Below are positions 16,156 to 25,418 of a stretch of 64,000 nt of DNA, piece by piece; the stretch's first letter is position 1, and each line of letters starts with the position of its first letter. The notes under the pieces were generated by a model that saw nothing but the letters and a program-made list of their open reading frames with translations, ran no database searches and was not told the DNA's origin. A program made the position numbers and the translations under genes. The DNA is from Ruminiclostridium cellulolyticum H10. Its GTDB lineage: Bacteria > Bacillota > Clostridia > Acetivibrionales > DSM-1351. The stretch is taken from assembly GCF_000022065.1 (NCBI RefSeq), contig NC_011898.1:1914501-1978500 (forward strand). The letters are read 5' to 3'.

Positions 16156-16270
16156 TATGTATGCAGATTTGTTTTTAAAAGGTTTTGGTTATGGCTTAGT
16201 TACTGGGGTAGTTTGTTATATGTTTACTTGGGGTCTTACTGTAGGCATACGTCTACTTAAGCAAATATAA
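16148..16270 (+). CDS. Small pIX-like minor coat protein candidate, copy 3
   Basis: Identical to 8835-8957. Confidence 0.58.
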   Translation: MYDMYADLFLKGFGYGLVTGVVCYMFTWGLTVGIRLLKQI

Positions 16271-16289
16271 TGATTAGGAGGTTTTTGTT

Positions 16290-16532
16290 ATGAGAAAAGT
16301 GAGTAAGAAGTTTGTCGGAACAATGGTTGCGTCATTAGTAGTTGTATCTACGTGTATATCGATTTTTGCAGAGGATTCAGATACAGTTACTGCAATGGGT
16401 ACTGCAATGTCTGGTGTGAAAAGTGATGGGATAAGTGCTTTGTCCACTGTTGCACCGTACGGTATTGCAATTATGGGAGCATTTTTGATTTGGAAACTGG
16501 GTGTCAAATTTTTTAAATCTCTTGCCAAGTAG
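16290..16532 (+). CDS. Major coat protein pVIII, copy 3
   Basis: Identical to 8977-9219; signal peptide, one membrane helix, basic C-terminus. Confidence 0.87.
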   Translation: MRKVSKKFVGTMVASLVVVSTCISIFAEDSDTVTAMGTAMSGVKSDGISALSTVAPYGIAIMGAFLIWKLGVKFFKSLAK

Positions 16533-16548
16533 TAATAATTACATAAAA

Positions 16549-16574
16549 AGGGTAGCTATATGCTACTCTTTTTT
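16549..16574 (+). terminator. Intrinsic terminator after pVIII, copy 3
   Basis: Same hairpin and T-run as 1923-1948. Confidence 0.75.
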
Positions 16575-16592
16575 AGTGTTGGAGGTGTTTGG

Positions 16593-17861
16593 ATGCGTAA
16601 AAAGCTTATATCTATAGCTTTAAGCATTATGTTAATTTTTAATTCAATGTCGGTACAGTATGCTTCGGCAAACGAAGTAGTTGAGGTATTGAAAACTGTA
16701 TCTGTAAACGGTGTCGCACTTGGTGCAGGGGCATTGGGCGGTGCTGTTGCTCTATTAGCAGTATTGGGTGTCTATGTAGCTAGCGAAAATGATGCAGTAC
16801 GCAAAGCGGCAGTTGATTTATATAATTATTGTGATGATACGAATAAGCAAGCAATAGCTGACATGAGCGGATATTATAATTTAGTATCGGATTCGTTATA
16901 TACGCAGGCACAGCAATTTGTTAATACTGCTTATAGTGTCGGTAATTCCGTAAAACGGTTTATCGATTACACTATAAATGCAGATGGTACTGTTTCAGAT
17001 TTTAATGGTTATACTGATGCATTAGTAAACGCTGAAATGGGTGTTTCTGCTCGTACTGACGGTCAATACGTTTATTATGACGTTGGTGATTATCACGATA
17101 AAATTGACTATGGTCCGAGTTACTATAATGCAAAATTACCGATATCGATTGAATACAGTCACACCACAATGAGACAATATACTACATCATACAGTGGCGT
17201 AGACTATAATCGTACAGAATATACGTTTCGTATAAATGTTTATAATGCAGACCATGAATTTGTTAGACAAGGTTATGTACAAGGACATATAGATACACTA
17301 GCTAGTACTGGTGTATATCGTGAGGCACAAGATGCAAATTTTGGTCTTAGCCCTGACCAATATTACGATTATACAAAGTCTGGTGTTTCTGTTCCTTTAC
17401 CTAAAACTGCTAGTGGTGAACGTGTTATTGCGGTACCGGATGTTGTTGGTCTTGAAGGTGTTGAAGTAACTGGTGATATGTGTGTTCCTGTTGCAAATGC
17501 AATTCCTGCTGAAATTGCTGATACTATAGTAGAATATCCGGAAACTGAAGAACCTGCGGAAAATTTGCCGAAGGTGGATTACCCCAAAATGTCTATACCT
17601 CCTAAATTAGGTTTGACAAGAAAATTCCCTTTTAGTATTCCTTGGGATTTAAAGAATGCTGTAACAACCCTGGTAGCAGAACCGAAATGTCCTAAATGGG
17701 AAATAAATTGGGATAGTGAGTATTTTGTTGGTGGAGGTAAAACTGTAATTGATTTTGAAAAATTTGAGACATGGGCAAAAATTGTTAGATGGGGTGTACT
17801 TATAGTCTTTAATATTGGTTTGATTATAGCAACACGCAAATTAATCGGTGCAGGAGGTTAA
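16593..17861 (+). CDS. pIII-like adsorption/minor coat protein, copy 3
   Basis: Identical to 9280-10548. Confidence 0.72.
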   Translation: MRKKLISIALSIMLIFNSMSVQYASANEVVEVLKTVSVNGVALGAGALGGAVALLAVLGVYVASENDAVRKAAVDLYNYCDDTNKQAIADMSGYYNLVSDSLYTQAQQFVNTAYSVGNSVKRFIDYTINADGTVSDFNGYTDALVNAEMGVSARTDGQYVYYDVGDYHDKIDYGPSYYNAKLPISIEYSHTTMRQYTTSYSGVDYNRTEYTFRINVYNADHEFVRQGYVQGHIDTLASTGVYREAQDANFGLSPDQYYDYTKSGVSVPLPKTASGERVIAVPDVVGLEGVEVTGDMCVPVANAIPAEIADTIVEYPETEEPAENLPKVDYPKMSIPPKLGLTRKFPFSIPWDLKNAVTTLVAEPKCPKWEINWDSEYFVGGGKTVIDFEKFETWAKIVRWGVLIVFNIGLIIATRKLIGAGG

Positions 17862-17862
17862 T

Positions 17863-18102
17863 ATGGCTATATTAGAAAAGCTTGGTTCACTCTTGATGTC
17901 AGCTTTAACTTGGGTTGTTCAATTTCTGCCTGATTCACCTTTTCAGCTTATAAATAATTCAGATGTTCAATCGTTTATGGGGACTTTGAATTGGATATTG
18001 CCTATTGGTCAAATGGTGGCAGAATTACAGTTATGGATTTCTGCTGTTGCTGTTTATTATATTTATCAAATAGTGTTGAGATGGATACGTGCAATTGATT
18101 GA
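17863..18102 (+). CDS. pVI-like minor coat protein, copy 3
   Basis: Identical to 10550-10789. Confidence 0.65.
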   Translation: MAILEKLGSLLMSALTWVVQFLPDSPFQLINNSDVQSFMGTLNWILPIGQMVAELQLWISAVAVYYIYQIVLRWIRAID

Positions 18103-18189
18103 TTCAATACTTGCATGATATATGATGTGATCCAGTCTCATCGAGGGTGTTTTTATCGGAATTTTGCAAGATAAGAAGGGGGAATATTC

Positions 18190-18864
18190 ATGATTTATTT
18201 ATATTGTGGTACACCAAGGAGTGGCAAGTCATTACATACGATAGTTGATATAGTGCATAAATTAAGACGGGGTCAGGACGTAATTGCAAATTTTATTGTA
18301 AATGATGAATTGATACGAAAAAAGCCTTTCAGAACATTCATGGAGAAAACAGGCTGTAAGTTTAAGGATAACCAATTTACTTATAAACTTGGCAAATTTA
18401 CTTATAAGGATAATCCTGAATTGACTGTACCGTTTTTAGTAGACTATGCGAAAAAGAATCATAAGTATGGTAAGGAAGGTCAAACACTCCTTGTAATTGA
18501 TGAATGTAGTGTACAATTTAATCCTAGGGACTTCAAAAGGGCAGATAGGGATGCTTGGGTTAAATTCTTTCAACATCATGGAAAACTTGGATATAATGTA
18601 ATACTGATATCTCAATCAGATGGTTTAATTGATAAGCAAATACGTGCCTTTATTGAGTATAAAATCATACACCGCAAGGTTAATAACTTTAAAATAGGAT
18701 GGATATTTTCATTGTTCCATGTAGGCTTATTTATTGCGGTAACTCAATGGTACGGGGTCAAGGAAAAGTGTGGTTCAGAGTTTTTTAGGTATCGTAATTT
18801 TTATTCCAAGATTTATGATTCTTATAAAATGTTTGATGATAGTATGCTTAATGAATTTAACTAG
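18190..18864 (+). CDS. zot: Zot/pI-like phage assembly ATPase, copy 3
   Basis: Identical to 10877-11551. Confidence 0.89.
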   Translation: MIYLYCGTPRSGKSLHTIVDIVHKLRRGQDVIANFIVNDELIRKKPFRTFMEKTGCKFKDNQFTYKLGKFTYKDNPELTVPFLVDYAKKNHKYGKEGQTLLVIDECSVQFNPRDFKRADRDAWVKFFQHHGKLGYNVILISQSDGLIDKQIRAFIEYKIIHRKVNNFKIGWIFSLFHVGLFIAVTQWYGVKEKCGSEFFRYRNFYSKIYDSYKMFDDSMLNEFN

Positions 18865-18928
18865 AATAAGCTACAAAAGGTAGGGTATGCCGAAGACTTT
18901 GATGTGACCCCAAAAAGTTAGACTTTAT

Positions 18929-18964
18929 TGCGTAACAGATTTTGATATTTGTTACGCATTTTTT
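18929..18964 (+). terminator. Intrinsic terminator inside the IS right end, copy 3
   Basis: Same as 4303-4338. Confidence 0.7.
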
Positions 18965-19763
18965 ATGCAGCCAAGAGCCTAAGTCTGTATTGAGCAGGAC
19001 TCAGCCATCCTAGTTTCTCTTTAATTCTTTGCTCGTTATAATACTTTATGTATCGTTCTATTGCATTTTTTAAGTCCTCGTAGCTGTAGTACACAACTCC
19101 ATAGTATATCTCTTGTTTTAGCAGACCAAAGAAGTTTTCCATTACTGAATTATCATGGCAGTTACCTTTTCTAGACATACTTTGAAAAATCCGTTCTTCT
19201 TTGAGACGATGTGAGTATACTTTCATCTGATAAGCCCAACCTTGATCTGAATGGAATGTTCTTCTATAAGGACAATCAGATGTGATTTCAATAGCTTTAT
19301 TAAGTGCACTCATAATATTTACTGCAGATGGATGTTTATCAATACCGAAACTTACTATTTCACTATTGTACATATCCATAAAAGGATCCAGGTAAAGCTT
19401 ATGCATTGTCATATGTCCCTTGGAATCAACTTCGTAGTATTTAAACTCTGTTGTATCAGTTGTAATCTTCTGGTGTGGAATATGAGTATTGAAACGTCTA
19501 CGGATTCTGTTAGGTGCAACTGTTCCAACTTTTCCCTTATAAGAACTGTACTTGCGACTTTTTCTGGTAAAAGAAGTAACTTGAAGACTAAGCTTTTGCA
19601 TAATTCGCTGTACTTTCTTCTTGTTTACTATAAATTCTTGATTCCTGAGTTCACCATACATACGACGATATCCATAATTCTTATTATTCTCATGAATCTC
19701 CAATATCTTATCTTCCAGTTCTTTGTCTGGATTCTCTCTATCAAATCTTTTCTGCCAATACAT
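18963..19763 (-). CDS. IS3-family transposase OrfB, copy 3
   Basis: Identical to 11650-12450; DDE motifs intact. Confidence 0.92.
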   Translation of the reverse strand: MYWQKRFDRENPDKELEDKILEIHENNKNYGYRRMYGELRNQEFIVNKKKVQRIMQKLSLQVTSFTRKSRKYSSYKGKVGTVAPNRIRRRFNTHIPHQKITTDTTEFKYYEVDSKGHMTMHKLYLDPFMDMYNSEIVSFGIDKHPSAVNIMSALNKAIEITSDCPYRRTFHSDQGWAYQMKVYSHRLKEERIFQSMSRKGNCHDNSVMENFFGLLKQEIYYGVVYYSYEDLKNAIERYIKYYNEQRIKEKLGWLSPAQYRLRLLAA

Positions 19764-19804
19764 ATATGTTGCTTTAGGAAAGCCTACTACTGCGAGAATG
19801 TCTT

Positions 19805-20383
19805 TTAGTTTGAAATCTCCTCGGAGGCTGTAGACGATTCTCGCTGCTTTTTCAGAAGAGTTTCCTCCTCTAAACGCAGCCTCCTCAGTTCTTTTAAATA
19901 GGCATTCTCTATACGTAACTTTAAAAGTTCATCTTCAAGCTGTTTAACATATTCAGCACTAGTATCAACAATAATTGATTCAGTTGCATTGGTATCTGTT
20001 ACTTTTCTTTTTAGGCTCAATGGTTTCTTCCGACCTTTCTTCTTAGGTCTCAAAGCATCCGGACCAGCAATCCGAAAATCGTTCACCCACTTAACAATCA
20101 GTGCAGGATTACGAATTCCTTCTTGAATAGCTAACTCTTGATATGAAACCTCACTTGTTAAATATAATTCTACAACATGAAGTTTATATTCGAAAGAGTA
20201 TTTTTTTTGTTTGCGAGAACGCACCAAACCTTCGTCGCCAAAAGCATTATAATTAAGGACCCATTTCTTAATGTTGTTAAACGAGGGGATATCATACTGC
20301 TTTGCAAGATACTCGTATCCTCCTTCTCCATTTAGATAGGCTTTTACAATTTGTTTCTTAAATTCAAAAGAATATTTAGCCAT
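19805..20383 (-). CDS. IS3-family transposase OrfA, copy 3
   Basis: Identical to 12492-13070. Confidence 0.9.
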   Translation of the reverse strand: MAKYSFEFKKQIVKAYLNGEGGYEYLAKQYDIPSFNNIKKWVLNYNAFGDEGLVRSRKQKKYSFEYKLHVVELYLTSEVSYQELAIQEGIRNPALIVKWVNDFRIAGPDALRPKKKGRKKPLSLKRKVTDTNATESIIVDTSAEYVKQLEDELLKLRIENAYLKELRRLRLEEETLLKKQRESSTASEEISN

Positions 20384-20438
20384 AAAAATACCGACCTCCA
20401 ATCGTTAGATTATGGTCTAACTTTTGGGGGTCGGTACA

Positions 20439-20788
20439 CTTGCAGGCGGGTCCCTGCCTTTTGTAGCTTTATTAATATTTCATAGGTGTATGTTTATCGT
20501 AGAGCACTGTTAGTGTGTTAAAAACGAGCGTAGCGAGTTGTAGCGTTAGCGTAACATGGTTTTAAATACTTCATATCGATTTAACTTGAATTAACTTGGC
20601 GGGCTCCCCAGTAGGAAATTTGTGTTAAACTTGTTCGGTCTTGGTGACAAGGTTTTTTGGTGTTAATCTGTTTTTAATTGTTTTTGGTGCAGCAAAGCTA
20701 TTATCTGTGGAAAATTGAATACCCCTGTTCAGTAATACAGGGGTACAACCGTTAGGCAGATAAATAAAACTGTGGATAACTGGGCTTT
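20439..20788. other. Phage non-coding intergenic region, copy 3
   Basis: Same content as 5813-6162; the 9-bp hairpin is at 20720-20745. Confidence 0.45.
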
Positions 20789-21058
20789 TTAAAAGCTTTT
20801 GATTTTTGGTTTTGTGTTTTTCAAGTCCTGTAGTCTTTTTCTGATTTGGTTGGAGTTATATCTGTAGTTCCAGTAAATTTCTTTCATGTCGAAGTCAGAT
20901 TCTGAAAATTTTTTGCATATTCTTAAAATCTCCATTTGTGAGAATTCTAGGAGTTTAATTAATATATCAAGTTCGTCTTGGTCTAATTTGACCGTATAAA
21001 CCTTTTTAGCTGCACATTTATTTGTGGAACGTATAAAACGTCGTGGAAGTCTGTTCAT
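20789..21058 (-). CDS. Hypothetical 89-residue phage protein, copy 3
   Basis: Identical to 6163-6432 over its whole length. Upstream of its ATG the sequence becomes host DNA after 30 bp, so the last copy uses whatever promoter the host side offers. Confidence 0.55.
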   Translation of the reverse strand: MNRLPRRFIRSTNKCAAKKVYTVKLDQDELDILIKLLEFSQMEILRICKKFSESDFDMKEIYWNYRYNSNQIRKRLQDLKNTKPKIKSF

Positions 21059-21068
21059 TCTGTATTCA

Positions 21069-21106
21069 CCCCAATTACACGAAATTAAAATTTCGTGTAA
21101 TTGGGG
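21069..21106. other. Right prophage-host junction; 38-bp palindromic attachment site candidate
   Basis: CCCCAATTACACGAAATT, then AA, then the exact inverse AATTTCGTGTAATTGGGG. The left arm is phage sequence (present at every copy-copy junction), the right arm is host. Read as 11-bp arms ATTACACGAAA/TTTCGTGTAAT around a 6-bp centre, it has the geometry of a tyrosine-recombinase (Xer-type) core site, although the bases do not resemble a Firmicutes dif. Which recombinase acts here is unknown. Confidence 0.6.
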
Positions 21107-21481
21107 GCGGTAATAAGCAAATGAAATAATATCACCAAACCTATTGGTTAAGCATAGTATTTATTTTCTATAATTATAATAATCAAGTTATCATATAAAA
21201 AGCATTTATATACCTAATTGATATCCCTTATGTATAAATAATCTATAATGTTTTAGAATACTGACTTTAACATAATAATTTATAACTAGAAATTATTTTT
21301 CTATATTTTCATTCAGATACGCATAAATATCATAACAAAAATGTTATTTGAAAATTAACAATGGTAAATTTAGATTCTGCATTAACTTTTACTTTGGTGC
21401 ATACTGGTTAACTAATATATTTCAAGCTATTTGTCGTCCCACGTGGTACCAATGGATTTCATACGAATCTACATTCAATTA
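21107..21481. other. Host intergenic region with no gene seen
   Basis: About 375 bp of AT-rich DNA between the prophage end and the alpha-galactosidase stop codon. A short plus-strand frame here lacks an RBS and runs into the galactosidase gene, so I do not call it. No clear terminator for the galactosidase was found. Confidence 0.5.
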
Positions 21482-22897
21482 TTATTGCACAGGGAATTTA
21501 TTAACAATACCCAGCAAATATTGCTTAATTAATGAAAAATCCAGCGCTGTTATTTGACTGTCTCCATCAACATCGGCAGTAAGTTTGCCGTTTGAAGCAG
21601 GAAAGTCGGAAATCTGGTCTAGCAGATACCTTTTAACTAATGAATAATCCAGTGCATCAATCATGCCACTTCCATCAACATCACCATACATTATATCCGT
21701 ATCGGTGGAGCTTGCTTGAACTTTTAATACCACCACACCGTGAGAAGGTACATTGGCTGTATACTCAGTGTTAAACTTGCCGTAATCCTTGTGCTCCCAA
21801 AGATCACGAACAGTGGCAGGCCCATCGGCAAGCTTTATATCTCTCCAATTAACTGTGATATCTGCCGATGCGGCTCCGCGATTTAACAGTGCAACTGCCT
21901 TGGTAGTGCCATCTGTCCCTAGCGGTTTACACCACACTTCAAGTTCTCCCGAAGTACTTACCTTGGTGCCTTGCACGCCAGCAGCATCTTGATTAATAGC
22001 AATTACCTCTTTGTTAGTAAGAATATCTTTAGTAGCAGGAGTCATATTCCTAAGGTCATTTCCAGCAATAAGCGGAGCTGCCATCATGCACCACATGCTG
22101 AAATGTGCTTTGTATTCAGTCTCTGTCATATTACCGTTACCAACCTCTAGCATATCTGGATCATTCCAATGGCCCGGGCCTGCATACGCGGCTGACTTGG
22201 AGTTTTCATCAATATTCTTTATAATACTTCGCCAGTTGTCACTAATATCTCCTGTTGTTCTCCAAGAATTACCGCAATCTACCATCCACGCACCTGCAAA
22301 ATACCAGCAGCATATGCTATAGAAAATAGGTCTTCCTGTTTTCAAAAGAGCATCCCGCATTTTTTCGTAGCCTGCCTGCAAATTGCTGTCTGAAGCACAG
22401 TTATCATATTTCAAATAATCTACACCCCATTGAGCAAAAGTTTTTGCGTCTTGTTCCTCATATCCTTGGCTTCCACTCTGGGGAATATTACAGCATGTGG
22501 TTACTCCCCTGTCACCATAAATTCCAAATTTTAACCCTTTTGAATGAATATAATCTGCTAAAGCTTTCATACCGTTAGGAAAACGTTTGGGATCCGGAAT
22601 AAGTATTCCATTAGCGTCACGTGCAGGGTTTGCCATCCAATTATCATCAATATTGACATACTCATAGCCTGCATCCTTCATACCTGTGGTAACCATAGCA
22701 TCTGTGATTTGCTTGATCTTTTCCTCATTGATGTCACCTCCAAAGATGTTCCAGCTGTTCCACCCCATGGGCGGGGTCAATCCCAGACTGTTATTCAGTG
22801 CCAGCACTTGATTGCCATTTTGCACAGTCGGCGGAAATGGCGAGATAAACACAGCTGTTAAAATTACCAAAGCAATAAGGCGTTTGATTTTTTTCAT
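21482..22897 (-). CDS. Secreted GH27 alpha-galactosidase with type I dockerin
   Basis: 471 residues. Signal peptide at residues 1-34 (MKKIKRLIALVILTAVFISP...). The GH27 barrel begins at LGLTPPMGWNSWN, with the nucleophile aspartate in YLKYDNC and the acid/base aspartate in RTTGDISDNW. A short beta-domain follows, then a dockerin at about 403-471 with two calcium-loop repeats (DVDGSGMIDALDYSLVKRYL and DVDGDSQITALDFSLIKQYL). It should release terminal alpha-galactose from galactomannan or galacto-oligosaccharides while docked on the cellulosome scaffoldin. RBS GGAGGG is 9 bp before the ATG. Single gene; the dockerin is the strongest clue to the host's lifestyle. Confidence 0.95.
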   Translation of the reverse strand: MKKIKRLIALVILTAVFISPFPPTVQNGNQVLALNNSLGLTPPMGWNSWNIFGGDINEEKIKQITDAMVTTGMKDAGYEYVNIDDNWMANPARDANGILIPDPKRFPNGMKALADYIHSKGLKFGIYGDRGVTTCCNIPQSGSQGYEEQDAKTFAQWGVDYLKYDNCASDSNLQAGYEKMRDALLKTGRPIFYSICCWYFAGAWMVDCGNSWRTTGDISDNWRSIIKNIDENSKSAAYAGPGHWNDPDMLEVGNGNMTETEYKAHFSMWCMMAAPLIAGNDLRNMTPATKDILTNKEVIAINQDAAGVQGTKVSTSGELEVWCKPLGTDGTTKAVALLNRGAASADITVNWRDIKLADGPATVRDLWEHKDYGKFNTEYTANVPSHGVVVLKVQASSTDTDIMYGDVDGSGMIDALDYSLVKRYLLDQISDFPASNGKLTADVDGDSQITALDFSLIKQYLLGIVNKFPVQ

Positions 22898-23127
22898 TAA
22901 TATACCCTCCTACAATAATACATTTCTAAAAGTTAAAAAACATATTTACATAGTGCCCACAAGTAATATTTTACCATAATTTTACGTTAATTGCTAAAAA
23001 TACATAGTAACTATCAAAAACTTCATATGGGTTAAAAACAGCCGAAAAATCTAGTACTTTAAAGTAGTCTGAATGATATAATAATATCTGGAGGAAACTC
23101 CATCAGATTGAAATAGGAGATAAATCT
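22898..23127. other. Divergent promoter region (alpha-galactosidase and mobA)
   Basis: 230 AT-rich bases between divergent genes. A TATAAT-like box lies at about 23077-23083 before mobA, with no convincing -35. No repeats or riboswitch recognised. Confidence 0.35.
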
Positions 23128-23694
23128 ATGACAGGGGTAATATTAGCCGGTGGAAAAAATAGTAGAATGGGTAGGAAAAAAGCCTTTATAAATATAGAGG
23201 GAAACACAATTATTGATAGAATATTATCTATTTTTAAAGAAGTTTTTTTAGAAGTTATTATTGTTTCAAATACACCTGAAGATTTTTCTTATACAGGTTT
23301 AAAAGTTGTTACAGACATAATTCCTGACAAGGGTTCCCTTGGAGGCTTGTATACAGGCCTTGTAAATACAAAGTACGATCGATCCTTTGTTGTAGCGTGT
23401 GATATGCCTTATATAAGTAAATCCCTTGTTAAATATATTATTGATATTCCAAAATATGATATTGTTGTTCCTAAAATTAAAGGTCTTTATGAACCTCTAT
23501 TTGCTTGCTATTCAAGAAAGTGTGCAAATCTGGCAAAAAGACAGATAGAGGAAGGTAATTTAAGGATAACTGACATTTATCCATATTTTACTGTAAAAGA
23601 GATCTATGAGGATGAAATAAGAAAATTTGATAGTAGTATGAGGTCGCTTGTAAATATTAATACTCCCGAGGATTTGTCCTCCTCTCTGCTTTAG
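23128..23694 (+). CDS. mobA: Molybdenum cofactor guanylyltransferase MobA
   Basis: 188 residues. It attaches GMP to Mo-molybdopterin, giving the guanine dinucleotide form used by DMSO-reductase-family enzymes. The signature LAGGKNSRMGRKKA at residues 6-19 is the GTP-binding loop; VACDMPYI is the metal-binding aspartate region. RBS AGGAGA upstream of ATG. Transcribed opposite to, and converging with, the other molybdenum genes. A bis-guanine-dinucleotide enzyme is present in the window at 55105-58368, a plausible client. Confidence 0.9.
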   Translation: MTGVILAGGKNSRMGRKKAFINIEGNTIIDRILSIFKEVFLEVIIVSNTPEDFSYTGLKVVTDIIPDKGSLGGLYTGLVNTKYDRSFVVACDMPYISKSLVKYIIDIPKYDIVVPKIKGLYEPLFACYSRKCANLAKRQIEEGNLRITDIYPYFTVKEIYEDEIRKFDSSMRSLVNINTPEDLSSSLL

Positions 23695-23726
23695 TTTTTT
23701 ATGAAAAAACTCAATGAGGTTTGACC

Positions 23727-24563
23727 TTACTCTCTAAGCCATATTTTAATTAGTAGCAGCATAATAAATGTAGATATAAATAATAACAATGATAAAGCTA
23801 CTGCCGCGTAAATATCAACTTGCATCAAGGTATATATTTGAAGCGGAATAACTCTTGTTTTATCTATAACATTCCCAGCAAACATAATTGTAGCACCAAA
23901 TTCACCCAATGCCCTATTAAACGACAGAATCAGACCAGTCACCATTGGCTTCTTCAGCATAGGTGCAATTACTCTTATGAATGTTTCTACTTTTCCTAGT
24001 CCAAATAGATATGAAACCTCAAAAAATTCCCGGTTTATCTCATTTACACTAGCCTTTAAAACCTGAATATAGAAAGCTGATGAAACAAAAAACTGTGCTA
24101 GTACAACTGCAGCAGGGGTAAATACAATCTCTATCCCGTACTTTGCAAGCAAATGTCCAATAATCCCATTTCTACCGTAGGCAAAAAGAAGCCCTATTCC
24201 TACTACTGCCGGAGGCATTACTACTGTTATATTGACCATAACATCTAGAATCTTTGTTATAAGACTACTTTTGAAGGTAAGCATGAATACAACCGGTGTA
24301 CCAAGTAAAAATACAAAGAAAGTGGATATTGTTGCTGTTGATATACTTAACTTTATAGCTTGAGCATTCTCTGAATTACGGAGTACTTCAGAAAAATTCT
24401 TCAGCCCCACCTCCTTAAATATGGCTAAAGTGGGAATAATAAGTACTAAAAAATAAAAGCATACCATTAGAACAAATAAACCCCAATACAATATTTCCCT
24501 ATTTAATTGTATCCCATTATTTTTATATTTGCGATAAATAGGTGGACTATTGATATGCATCAT
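23727..24563 (-). CDS. modB: Molybdate ABC transporter permease ModB
   Basis: 278-residue inner-membrane permease with six or so hydrophobic segments. The cytoplasmic loop NRALGEFGATIMFAGN is the EAA-type motif of ModB that contacts the ATPase. The N-terminal extension of about 30 residues before the first membrane segment is longer than usual. Follows modA after a 35-bp gap. No modC ATPase gene is present anywhere in the window, so the ATP-hydrolysing partner must be encoded elsewhere. Start uncertain by one codon (adjacent ATGs, weak RBS). Confidence 0.9.
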   Translation of the reverse strand: MMHINSPPIYRKYKNNGIQLNREILYWGLFVLMVCFYFLVLIIPTLAIFKEVGLKNFSEVLRNSENAQAIKLSISTATISTFFVFLLGTPVVFMLTFKSSLITKILDVMVNITVVMPPAVVGIGLLFAYGRNGIIGHLLAKYGIEIVFTPAAVVLAQFFVSSAFYIQVLKASVNEINREFFEVSYLFGLGKVETFIRVIAPMLKKPMVTGLILSFNRALGEFGATIMFAGNVIDKTRVIPLQIYTLMQVDIYAAVALSLLLFISTFIMLLLIKIWLRE

Positions 24564-24598
24564 TTCTTACATTCATGTTTTTACCCCCAAATATTAGC

Positions 24599-25390
24599 CT
24601 ACTCTATTATAAATCTATACTTTCTTAAAATATCCTTACCTATAGCGGAATTAATAAAATTATAAAATTTGACTACTGAGTCATTTAATTCGGAGCCATT
24701 AAGTATTGCTATTGGATAGCTTGCGTTGATTGCACTCAGTTCAGGTATAGCTATTTCTTTAATAGTACCTTCATTTGCTGAAGTTATGTCTGTTCTGTAC
24801 ACTACGCCAATATCAACCTCGTTCACCAGAACTTTACTAACAATATCTTTTACGCTTAGCTCTCTGCTTTTTACATTTTGTTGTATCTTTATGTTTAGCT
24901 TTTCAGTGATATTTTCTTTTTTTAAAGCATCTTCACAAGCCTTTTTCCAGTACATACCTACAGGAATCTTACTGTCTCCGACAGCAATTTTAGTTCCATC
25001 TGCTGCTAAATCTGAAAACTTTGAAATACTTATATTATTTTTACGATTTTTTATCAGTACAAGACTGTTTTTTGCAAATATTTTATAGTCCTTAATTATT
25101 TTCTTGCTTTTTAAGTTATCCATATAGTTGACGCTCGCTACTGCAAAAATATCGGCATTTGCACCATTTTCAATAGATGTAACCAAAGCTTGACTTCCAG
25201 CAAAGTTCAAGACCACTTTAACCGCCCCTGCCTCCTGTTGTTCAAATTCCTTGGCAAGTTCACCGAAGCATTCAGTGAGGCTTGCAGCAGCAAATACCTT
25301 TATCTCTTTTGGTGTCTCTACTTTACTTGTACAACCTGCCAAAGAAAAAGCCGCTAAAATAACTATTAAAGGTAATAAACGGCATTTCAT
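24599..25390 (-). CDS. modA: Molybdate-binding lipoprotein ModA
   Basis: 263 residues. Lipoprotein signal with lipobox LAGC at residues 18-21. Mature ModA-type binding protein (IKVFAAASLTECFGELAKEF at the N-terminus, residues contacting the oxyanion in ASL and GSQALV). It captures molybdate or tungstate outside the cell and passes it to ModB. AGGAGG 7 bp before ATG. Part of the minus-strand molybdenum run. Confidence 0.92.
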   Translation of the reverse strand: MKCRLLPLIVILAAFSLAGCTSKVETPKEIKVFAAASLTECFGELAKEFEQQEAGAVKVVLNFAGSQALVTSIENGANADIFAVASVNYMDNLKSKKIIKDYKIFAKNSLVLIKNRKNNISISKFSDLAADGTKIAVGDSKIPVGMYWKKACEDALKKENITEKLNIKIQQNVKSRELSVKDIVSKVLVNEVDIGVVYRTDITSANEGTIKEIAIPELSAINASYPIAILNGSELNDSVVKFYNFINSAIGKDILRKYRFIIE

Positions 25391-25418
25391 GGATACTACC
25401 TCCTAAATTAGTTACTAG

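Larger units (their letters stand above)
18900..20438 (-). mobile_element. IS150-type (IS3 family) insertion sequence, copy 3
   Basis: Same element, site and CTT duplication as at 4274-5812. Confidence 0.92.
13776..21088. mobile_element. Inovirus prophage copy 3 (complete; right end of the array)
   Basis: Third head-to-tail unit. It matches copy 2 to 21088 and then departs: the internal junction reads ...GAAATTAACCAATTC, while here ...GAAATTAA is followed by AATTTCGTGTAATTGGGG and host DNA. This marks the right prophage-host boundary. Confidence 0.95.

Noticed and set aside
21348-21557. 69-residue plus-strand ORF after the prophage
   Set aside because: No RBS, overlaps the alpha-galactosidase 3' end in antisense.
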